From an uncultured Lachnospiraceae bacterium (GTDB taxonomy: Bacteria; Bacillota; Clostridia; Lachnospirales; Lachnospiraceae): a stretch of DNA of 12,986 bases. The stretch covers positions 1 through 12,986 of the forward strand of contig UQVK01000104.1 in NCBI GenBank assembly GCA_900544445.1, in the 5' to 3' direction. Below are positions 8,129 through 12,463 of this stretch, one piece after another. Each line of letters opens with the position of its first letter. Position 1 is the first letter of the stretch. Under the pieces are notes generated by a model that had not been told where the DNA came from, searched no databases, and was given only the letters and a program-made list of their open reading frames with translations. The position numbers were made by a program, and so were the translations under genes.

Positions 8129-9058
8129 CTATCTGCTTTTTTCAAAACCCAGATCGCGTCCTCTGTGCACCGCGACGCCGATCTGTTCCACGGCCCCCTG
8201 CCGTCCGTTGTACCAGAGGAGCCATTTCTCCCCGTCGTAAATCACAAAGGGCTTATAACAGGCTTCCCCATCCCAGCGTCCCGGATCGGGCGCGATGATC
8301 GGATTCTCCGGATGGCGCTCCCAGCCCGTTACTCCATCTCTGGATCTTGCCATGCCGATCTGCGCATAATCCTCATTCTGATAGCCAATATAGAACATCA
8401 GATAAGAGCCGTTCTCTTTTACCACATGGCAGCCGGCTGCCTTATGTCTTTCCCAGAGATGTGCCGGTTCCGCCTGAAAAACAGGATTTTTCTCCGCCTT
8501 TTCCCAGTGGATTCCATCCCGGCTCACCGCATAGCCGATGGCGTTCGGTTCATACTGCTCTCCACCCGAATACCACATTTTGTACAGTCCTTCCTCTTCC
8601 TCCCACATCACGTCAGGACACATGAGAGAGGACTTCTCCCAGTCTTCTTCCGGAAGCAGAACCGGATCATCCTGTTTTCTCTGAAAATGGACGCCGTCTT
8701 CGCTCGTCGCATAAAAAATGTGTGAGGTTCCGTCCGCATTTCCCGGATGAAACTGTCCGGTATACCACATGTGGTAAAGTCCGTCCCGGTAAACAACCGC
8801 CGGGCGGTTCAGATCATCCTCCCATCCCTGCGGCGTGGGCCTCGGAGCAATGCAGATTTCCGGCTCTGACCAGGAGAATCCGTCCCTGCTGTCCGTAACC
8901 GCGATGCTTTTTCTGGTTCTCCAGCTGAAGTACATCCGGTAGCCTCCGTCCTTTTCCAGAACGCAGATGTCAAAGCAGACCCCATATCTGCCTCCCAGAA
9001 CCGGATTCCCTTCATATTTTTCCCATCCGGCCCTGGTTCCTGTGCAAAATCCATCCAT
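8129..9058 (-). CDS. Five-bladed beta-propeller glycosidase-like protein (GH43/GH32/GH130-like fold)
   Basis: A 309-aa soluble protein with five clear repeats of a propeller blade, each built on a pattern like P-x-V-x6-G-x-Y-x-M-W-Y-x-G. They sit at about 28-46, 83-101, 146-164, 207-225 and 264-286, with linking segments of the form SRDG-x-W-x(8)-NP. Acidic residues in the usual positions for such enzymes are D30 (first blade), D82, D149 (CPDV) and D263/E265 (WDGEACYKP). These are candidates, not assignments. No signal peptide is seen, so the enzyme should be cytoplasmic and act on imported sugar. The ATG follows GGGAGG. As first gene of the operon it sits behind the promoter at 9141-9169 and the palindrome at 9084-9105. 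It could be a GH43-like hydrolase or a GH130-like phosphorylase; the sequence alone does not decide. Confidence 0.8.
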   Translation of the reverse strand: MDGFCTGTRAGWEKYEGNPVLGGRYGVCFDICVLEKDGGYRMYFSWRTRKSIAVTDSRDGFSWSEPEICIAPRPTPQGWEDDLNRPAVVYRDGLYHMWYTGQFHPGNADGTSHIFYATSEDGVHFQRKQDDPVLLPEEDWEKSSLMCPDVMWEEEEGLYKMWYSGGEQYEPNAIGYAVSRDGIHWEKAEKNPVFQAEPAHLWERHKAAGCHVVKENGSYLMFYIGYQNEDYAQIGMARSRDGVTGWERHPENPIIAPDPGRWDGEACYKPFVIYDGEKWLLWYNGRQGAVEQIGVAVHRGRDLGFEKSR

Positions 9059-9083
9059 TTTGCGCCTCCCTTTTTGTTATGTA

Positions 9084-9105
9084 TGGTAAATGTTAACAGT
9101 TGCCA
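9084..9105. promoter_or_regulatory. Candidate repressor operator: 22-bp near-palindrome
   Basis: The halves TGGTAAATGTT and AACAGTTGCCA match as an inverted repeat at 18 of 22 positions, centred on TGTTAACA. It lies in the untranslated leader of the glycan operon, about 30-50 nt past the predicted transcription start and about 26 nt before the first ATG, a usual place for a roadblock repressor. An extra copy of the right half (TTGCCA, 9134-9139) sits at the predicted start site, 34 bp away. The centre lacks the CG of LacI-type and cre sites, so the regulator family is open. Confidence 0.55.
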
Positions 9106-9140
9106 CCTCTTTTTTAGCTCCAATAAGGTCATGTTGCCAT

Positions 9141-9169
9141 AATATAACACAAATTTCAATCACTTTCAA
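9141..9169 (-). promoter_or_regulatory. Sigma-A-type promoter of the glycan operon
   Basis: On the minus strand, TTGAAA (-35, plus coordinates 9164-9169) and TATATT (-10, 9141-9146) are separated by exactly 17 bp. Transcription would start near 9134, giving a leader of about 75 nt that contains the palindrome at 9084-9105. It is divergent from, and its -35 lies 16 bp from, the promoter of the ribbon-helix-helix gene. Confidence 0.75.
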
Positions 9170-9185
9170 TATCTTTTTTGTGTTA

Positions 9186-9215
9186 TTGATGCTGATGCTG
9201 ATACGAATCTATAAT
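9186..9215 (+). promoter_or_regulatory. Promoter of the first ribbon-helix-helix gene with TGATGC repeats
   Basis: TTGATG (9186-9191) and TATAAT (9210-9215) are spaced by 18 bp. The predicted start near 9222 is just ahead of the GGAGG at 9227-9231. The -35 box and spacer carry two and a partial third copy of the hexamer TGATGC (9187-9192, 9193-9198, TGAT at 9199-9202). Short tandem direct repeats are the kind of operator that ribbon-helix-helix dimers bind side by side, so autoregulation is plausible. Confidence 0.65.
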
Positions 9216-9242
9216 GAACTCAAAGCGGAGGCAAAATGTATT

Positions 9243-9425
9243 ATGGATAAACTGGTAATTACACCTAAAGAAAGTAAAACAATTACAATGACAATCAGAA
9301 TTGATAAATCATTACAGGATAAATATAACGATCTGGCAGCCAAAACCAATCGCTCCAGAAACGAACTTATTTCCATGGCGCTTCAGTATGCTTTAGAACA
9401 TATGGAAATTAAGGATCTGACATAA
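9243..9425 (+). CDS. Small ribbon-helix-helix (CopG/Arc-type) DNA-binding protein, copy 1
   Basis: A 60-aa protein made of little more than one ribbon-helix-helix domain. The beta strand TMTIRID (about 15-21) would insert into the DNA major groove as a dimer. Helix A follows at about 23-35 and helix B at about 39-54, joined by TNRSRNE. The start is set by GGAGG (9227-9231) 11 nt upstream; a nearer ATG at 9236 gives only a four-codon peptide. The longer open frame reaching back to 9090 covers the promoter and is not coding. The gene is clearly AT-richer than its neighbours, suggesting transfer. It resembles RHH antitoxins, but no toxin is adjacent. It could be a local repressor of its own promoter or of the divergent glycan operon. 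Confidence 0.85.
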   Translation: MDKLVITPKESKTITMTIRIDKSLQDKYNDLAAKTNRSRNELISMALQYALEHMEIKDLT

Positions 9426-9495
9426 GCGAATCAGCTCACTTTGTATTCACTTTTAGTTTCATATTGTGTTATAGATTTCTTTCATTTATAGATTA

Positions 9496-9501
9496 TATAA
9501 T
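9496..9501 (+). promoter_or_regulatory. Possible -10 box for the second ribbon-helix-helix gene
   Basis: A perfect TATAAT lies in the AT-rich gap between the two small genes, 34 nt before the start codon of the second. No convincing -35 hexamer is seen at 16-18 bp, so this could be an activated or weak promoter, or chance in AT-rich DNA. Confidence 0.3.
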
Positions 9502-9534
9502 AAGTACATCAATGAAAGGACATCCTGTTACATT

Positions 9535-9711
9535 ATGGAAAAACTCATCATCACCCCAAAAGAAGACAAAGCCGTCACCATGACGATCCGGATTGATAAA
9601 ACGCTTCAGGATAAATACAACGAGCTTTCCGCCAGAACCAACCGTTCCAGAAACGAGCTGATCTGCATCGCTCTCCAATACGCCCTGGAGCACATGGAGC
9701 TGCAGCTGTAG
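9535..9711 (+). CDS. Small ribbon-helix-helix (CopG/Arc-type) DNA-binding protein, copy 2
   Basis: A 58-aa paralogue of the preceding protein, identical at 44 of 58 aligned residues. It has the same strand TMTIRID, the same TNRSRNEL turn and the same helix B ending in LQYALEHME. It starts at the ATG in CATTATGGA, a context shared with copy 1 (TATTATGGA). The ribosome binding site AAAGGA (9515-9520) is 14 nt away, longer than usual. Unlike copy 1 its codons are GC-rich like the surrounding genome, so the pair is not a recent duplication. A strong terminator follows at 9776. The DNA target and partner are unknown. Confidence 0.85.
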   Translation: MEKLIITPKEDKAVTMTIRIDKTLQDKYNELSARTNRSRNELICIALQYALEHMELQL

Positions 9712-9775
9712 ATGTGGAAAGAGAAATTCATGCTGCCGGAATCTCTTATGGTTCCTCAGAATTTTTTCAGAAAGG

Positions 9776-9821
9776 AACAGCGTATTCATTCCGCTTTGAA
9801 AGACATGAATACGCTGTTTTT
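9776..9821 (+). terminator. Rho-independent terminator after the second RHH gene
   Basis: A 14-bp perfect stem (AACAGCGTATTCAT at 9776-9789 against 9805-9818) with a 15-base loop leads into a T-run at 9817-9821. It ends the + strand RHH transcript. On the minus strand the stem is followed by CCTTTC, so it may also stop the convergent rpn transcript. Confidence 0.85.
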
Positions 9822-9850
9822 GATTTGACAGTATTCTTTGGGGAAAGAGA

Positions 9851-10174
9851 TCATTTATTTTCCGGGACCTTCAGGCCTGTTTTTTCCAGGAAGTCTTCTA
9901 TTGAAGCCGTCGTCACTGCAGCCTTCATCCATGTTTCCACAAGCTCCGGGGCCGTTTCCTCCGTAATCCGCTTTTTCAGCCATTCCGGCACAGCCCCATG
10001 ACTTTCCAGTACAAATAAGCAGGATCTGGCAAAACCTTTAGCCCTGCCTTTTATTTCTCCTTTTATTTCTCCTTTTATTTCTCCTTTTACTTCTCCTCTT
10101 TTTTCCCCAATCTCCTGCTCTCCCTTTCTGAGCTTTCTCATTACCTCCTCTTCGTTATACTCGAAAATCGACAT
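9851..10174 (-). CDS. Candidate intragenic C-terminal small protein of rpn (RpnS-like)
   Basis: An in-frame ATG (codon 222 of the Rpn protein) is preceded by GGAGGTGA (10180-10187), with 8 nt between GGAGG and the ATG. This is a better spacing than at the full-length start. Initiation here would yield a 107-aa protein beginning MSIFEYNEEEVMRK and containing the KGEI repeats and the C-terminal helical domain, but no nuclease core. In E. coli, short proteins made from inside rpn genes have been reported to block the toxic full-length nuclease. The sequence directly shows the site; expression and antitoxin function are inferred. Confidence 0.55.
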   Translation of the reverse strand: MSIFEYNEEEVMRKLRKGEQEIGEKRGEVKGEIKGEIKGEIKGRAKGFARSCLFVLESHGAVPEWLKKRITEETAPELVETWMKAAVTTASIEDFLEKTGLKVPENK

Positions 10175-10837
10175 GGCAATCACCTCCGCTCTCTGACCTT
10201 GTAAAAAGTCTGCAAGAATCCCTTCCGCAATGCATTCCGTCACGGCCCTGTCTACCGCTTCCCCAACTGCTGTTTTACCGCCCGTGTATTTCCTGATCCG
10301 GGCCACGAATTCGCTGTATTCCCGCAGAGTTCTGCACCTTTCCATCAGTTCCTGATTATATCCCTGATTGATGTTCAGATACCGGACCTTCAATTCCAGC
10401 TCCGGTTCCTCCTCCTTCTGAATAAAGGCATCTGACAGCCTCAGAGTGACGTCCTCAGGTGCCTCCTTTGCACCGTTATAGAACACCACAAAATGAGGCG
10501 CCGGAATCTTTACCGGTTCGGACAGGTACAGTAAATCCTTATCCACATTCTTTTCCATAAGCCGTGCAATATAAAGCAGATCGCGCAGGGGCATGTTCGG
10601 ATTCCACGTGGACTGGTGCTCGTACAGGGTCATCCTTTCGTCCAGAAGAAAGGATACGTCGTTCTTCATGGACATGTAGACCGCGTTTTCCAGCGTGGTA
10701 ATCGTCAGGTCATCCGGATTCTGATAGTCCGTCCCGTTCAGGGCGTTGTACAGTTCCAGAATAGCCCTTTTGTCGCTGTAGAGCATCCGGAATACCGTGT
10801 CCTTATGCTTCCTGTTGGCATGCAGTTCTTCGTTCAT
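9851..10837 (-). CDS. Rpn-family PD-(D/E)XK nuclease (recombination-promoting nuclease / putative transposase group)
   Basis: A 328-aa protein of the Rpn/PDDEXK family, Clostridia type. The N-terminal segment KHKDTVFRMLYSDKRAILEL (about 10-29), then NALNGTDY, precedes the nuclease core NDVSFLLDERMTLYEHQS (about 59-76), with D60 and the E73-x-Q75 pair as likely catalytic residues, and NPNMPLRDLLYIARL. E. coli relatives are DNases that are toxic and can act in phage defence. The C-terminal part (about 222-328) has a KGEI tandem repeat and a helical domain. The ATG at 10835-10837 is preferred over a start 27 codons upstream because it has GGAGG (10842-10846) at 4 nt and family homology begins there. 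Transcription probably starts at the promoter 11062-11090 and reads through a hairpin leader. An internal ribosome binding site suggests a second product. It is a single gene with no transposon ends seen. Confidence 0.88.
   Translation of the reverse strand: MNEELHANRKHKDTVFRMLYSDKRAILELYNALNGTDYQNPDDLTITTLENAVYMSMKNDVSFLLDERMTLYEHQSTWNPNMPLRDLLYIARLMEKNVDKDLLYLSEPVKIPAPHFVVFYNGAKEAPEDVTLRLSDAFIQKEEEPELELKVRYLNINQGYNQELMERCRTLREYSEFVARIRKYTGGKTAVGEAVDRAVTECIAEGILADFLQGQRAEVIAMSIFEYNEEEVMRKLRKGEQEIGEKRGEVKGEIKGEIKGEIKGRAKGFARSCLFVLESHGAVPEWLKKRITEETAPELVETWMKAAVTTASIEDFLEKTGLKVPENK
10049..10096 (-). repeat. 12-bp tandem repeat inside rpn (four units)
   Basis: Three exact copies of TTTTATTTCTCC (10049-10060, 10061-10072, 10073-10084) and a fourth with one change (10085-10096) encode the repeated tetrapeptide KGEI/KGEV on the minus strand. 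The unit is a multiple of three, so slippage would change the length of the linker without shifting the frame. It lies in the part shared by the full-length and candidate short proteins. Confidence 0.9.
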
Positions 10838-10852
10838 CGTACCTCCGTTTCT

Positions 10853-10898
10853 GCGAAGGCTTCCTTTTCTGATTTTTATTAAAAAGGAAAATCTTCGC
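10853..10898 (-). promoter_or_regulatory. Leader stem-loop just upstream of the rpn ribosome binding site
   Basis: Two nested stems, GCGAAG/CTTCGC (10853-10858 with 10893-10898) and TTCCTTTT/AAAAGGAA (10861-10868 with 10882-10889), form one long hairpin with a small internal loop. In the rpn mRNA it ends 6 nt before GGAGG. It could modulate translation or protect the transcript. The inner stem is AU-rich. Confidence 0.5.
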
Positions 10899-11061
10899 CT
10901 GTGCGGCGGGTACGGCACTCCCTTCGTCCGCTCCCGCCTGTTCTTTTGGTTGCATTTGTTCTGGAATCAAGCATAGAGCTTCTGAATGGAATGTCAGAAT
11001 AGACATGCGGCGGGGAATCCGCCAGTTGCCGAACGGCTTACAGAATTTTATGCTTAGCTGT

Positions 11062-11090
11062 ATTTTATCATCCCGGTTCGTGGGTTTCAA
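11062..11090 (-). promoter_or_regulatory. Promoter of the rpn gene
   Basis: On the minus strand, TTGAAA (plus coordinates 11085-11090) and TAAAAT (11062-11067) are separated by 17 bp. The transcript would start near 11055 and carry a leader of about 218 nt before the rpn start, which is unusually long for an unregulated gene. Confidence 0.65.
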
Positions 11091-11376
11091 TACCATTCTT
11101 CTGTCTTTCCAGATATTCTGTCTGAACATTACTATTCACAGCCACCCCCTCATTCACACCCGTCGCCTTGCGGCGTTAAGGCTGCTCATGATAAATGTAA
11201 CATTTCATAAAACATTGATTCGATAATTTCCGGGATTTTCAATTAATTACGTGTCAAAGATGAGATATCTGAATTATAGTTTTCCTTTGCGCTGATGCCG
11301 GTATGCACTTTGGGGTACTTTTACAAAGAATTTACACGACACACTCTGCCTGAGATGGTTTTTGGGGCGTCACGAT

Positions 11377-11407
11377 GGTATAATGATTGCGCACAGCTCA
11401 ATCCGGC
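11377..11407. repeat. Direct repeat copy 1 (TATAAT-containing, 31 bp)
   Basis: This segment starts GGTATAATGATTGCGC and ends CAATCCGGC. It recurs exactly at 11509-11539; after one mismatch both copies continue CGAC, giving 35 of 36 matching bases. Its first eight bases also occur inverted (ATTATACC) at 11440-11447, bounding a 71-bp unit. The TATAAT at 11379-11384 could be a -10 box, with only a weak TGGTTT 17 bp upstream. Confidence 0.85.
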
Positions 11408-11439
11408 ACGACTACGTCGTGCCGCCCCGCTCCGCGGGG
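11405..11439. other. Two adjacent perfect hairpins between the direct repeats
   Basis: GGCACGAC/GTCGTGCC (11405-11412 with 11416-11423, 3-nt loop) and CCCCGC/GCGGGG (11425-11430 with 11434-11439, 3-nt loop) lie back to back. Neither is followed by a T-run, so they are not classical terminators. They could be leader RNA structure or part of a small palindromic intergenic element. Confidence 0.6.
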
Positions 11440-11464
11440 ATTATACCTGCAACCCGTGACTTGT

Positions 11465-11497
11465 GAAGAAAATGCCGCCTGCGGCAGCGCTTTCTTC
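11465..11497. other. Long hairpin ahead of the second direct repeat
   Basis: An outer stem GAAGAAA/TTTCTTC (11465-11471 with 11491-11497) and an inner stem TGCCGC/GCGGCA (11473-11478 with 11481-11486) form a 13-bp interrupted hairpin with a 2-base centre. It lies between the two TATAAT copies and would be transcribed if the first one is active. Confidence 0.55.
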
Positions 11498-11508
11498 CCT
11501 GCGTACAC

Positions 11509-11539
11509 GGTATAATGATTGCGCACAGCTCAATCCGGC
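11509..11539. repeat. Direct repeat copy 2, probable promoter region of the regulator gene
   Basis: An exact 31-bp second copy of the segment at 11377, starting 132 bp further on. Its TATAAT (11511-11516) is 46 nt upstream of the RpiR-type gene's ATG and is the best -10 candidate for that gene. The -35 is poor in both copies, which suggests an activator or an extended core promoter within the repeat. Confidence 0.8.
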
Positions 11540-11562
11540 TCGACTTATAATAAGGAGATTTC

Positions 11563-12402
11563 ATGTTTTCCGATATTTTTTTTCATCAGACCGTCACCTA
11601 CACCAGAACCGAACAGGAAATCATTGATTTTATCTGCAAAAACCCCGGTGTGTTCCTGACCGCTTCCATTTCCCAGCTTGCGGAAAGGCTTGGCATCTCC
11701 GATGCCTCCCTTTCCCGTCTGGCGAAACATGCGGGATACCCGGACTATAAAGGGCTGAAGGCCGCCGTGACCGGAGCTCTCAGCGGAGCAGGACCTGCCC
11801 AAAAGCTGCAGGGCTCCCTTCAGAATCGGAAGGAGGACGGGCTGTATGCCTTCCTTTCCCAGCAGCAGATCTGTCTGCAGAAAACGCTGGAGCTGATCGA
11901 TCGGGCCGCCTTTGAGCAGGCCGCCGGGCTGATCGCTTCCGCGCACCGGATTTTTCTGCACGGGAAGGGGGCTTCCTGCTGTCTGGCCCAGCTCCTTCAT
12001 TTCCGTCTGAACCGCTTTGGGAAGGATGTGTTTCTCATGCCCTCCGGCGGAACGGAGCTGTTTGAAGACCTGAACCGTCTTTCCGACAGGGACCTGGTCA
12101 TCTGCTTCGGCTTTCAGAAGCTGCCGCGGGAGGACAGCGTGCTTCTGTCCCATGCCAGGCAGATCGGCTGTAAAAGCATTCTGTTCAGCAGCCGGGTCTA
12201 TGCTGCGGAAACCTCCAAGGCCAATATCAGCCTGCTCATCTACCGGGGCGAACCGGAAGAATATCATTCCATGACCGCTCCCATGGCCGTCATCGACGCG
12301 CTAATCGTCCAGGTGGCCGCCGCGATGGGAGACAAAGCGGTAGAGCCGCTGGAACGGCTTCATGCGCTGAAGCAGGAATACTACCGGGAGCTTCCTGGTT
12401 GA
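11563..12402 (+). CDS. MurR/RpiR-family transcriptional regulator (HTH + SIS domains)
   Basis: A 279-aa regulator of the usual family length. The N-terminal helix-turn-helix spans about 33-66, with SISQLAERLGISDASLSRLAKHAGY giving the typical RpiR recognition region. The C-terminal SIS sugar-phosphate-binding domain runs from about 107 to 255, with the nucleotide-fold segment IFLHGKGASCCLAQLLHFRL (130-149). The second SIS strand reads VICFGFQKLPRED (179-191) where many members have the phosphate-binding S-x-S-G-x-T, so this belongs to a divergent branch and its effector may differ. AAGGAG (11552-11557) precedes the ATG. It is followed by its own terminator, so it stands alone. Whether it controls the distant glycan operon is unknown. 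Confidence 0.9.
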   Translation: MFSDIFFHQTVTYTRTEQEIIDFICKNPGVFLTASISQLAERLGISDASLSRLAKHAGYPDYKGLKAAVTGALSGAGPAQKLQGSLQNRKEDGLYAFLSQQQICLQKTLELIDRAAFEQAAGLIASAHRIFLHGKGASCCLAQLLHFRLNRFGKDVFLMPSGGTELFEDLNRLSDRDLVICFGFQKLPREDSVLLSHARQIGCKSILFSSRVYAAETSKANISLLIYRGEPEEYHSMTAPMAVIDALIVQVAAAMGDKAVEPLERLHALKQEYYRELPG

Positions 12403-12406
12403 CGTT

Positions 12407-12450
12407 ACAGAAAAGGCCATCCCCATCCGGGTTTGGCCTCTCTGTCTTTT
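12407..12450 (+). terminator. Terminator after the RpiR-type gene
   Basis: Stem segments ACAGA/TCTGT (12407-12411 with 12441-12445) and AGGCCA/TGGCCT (12414-12419 with 12434-12439) form one hairpin with a small internal bulge, followed by CTTTT. It begins 4 nt after the stop codon and lies between convergent genes. Confidence 0.75.
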
Positions 12451-12463
12451 GGTATTTCAGTTA

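Larger units (their letters stand above)
10838..11562. other. 725-bp intergenic region between rpn and the RpiR-type regulator
   Basis: No convincing gene lies here. The left third is the rpn leader with a hairpin at 10853-10898 and a minus-strand promoter at 11062-11090. The middle part (about 11120-11370) is AT-rich with one short GC palindrome (CGCC/GGCG at 11164-11167/11172-11175) and nothing else recognised. The right part holds two copies of a 31-bp TATAAT-containing segment (11377 and 11509) enclosing three perfect hairpins, just ahead of the regulator gene. Confidence 0.6.

Noticed and set aside
9061..9170. Catabolite-control (cre) site at the glycan operon promoter
   Set aside because: No sequence with the central CG and flanking pattern of a cre box was found; the palindrome is centred on TTAA.
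9090..9242. N-terminal extension of RHH copy 1 with a hydrophobic stretch
   Set aside because: The extension overlaps the divergent promoters and the TGATGC repeats; GGAGG and homology with copy 2 place the start at 9243.
10049..10096. Tandem repeats as a CRISPR array
   Set aside because: Units are 12 bp, contiguous without spacers and in frame within a coding region.
9851..10837. Rpn gene as an active mobile element
   Set aside because: Although the family is called putative transposase, no terminal inverted repeats or target duplications are visible and the protein is a PD-(D/E)XK nuclease, not a DDE transposase.
9243..10837. RHH genes as antitoxins of the Rpn nuclease
   Set aside because: They are on the opposite strand, separated by a strong terminator, and belong to a different promoter; linkage is only by proximity.
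10838..10918. Extended start of the Rpn protein 27 codons upstream
   Set aside because: The extension is basic and unlike the family, falls within the leader hairpin, and a GGAGG precedes the later ATG.
10803..11129. 108-codon minus-strand frame upstream of rpn
   Set aside because: It overlaps the rpn promoter and the rpn start in another frame, has low-complexity composition and no family resemblance.
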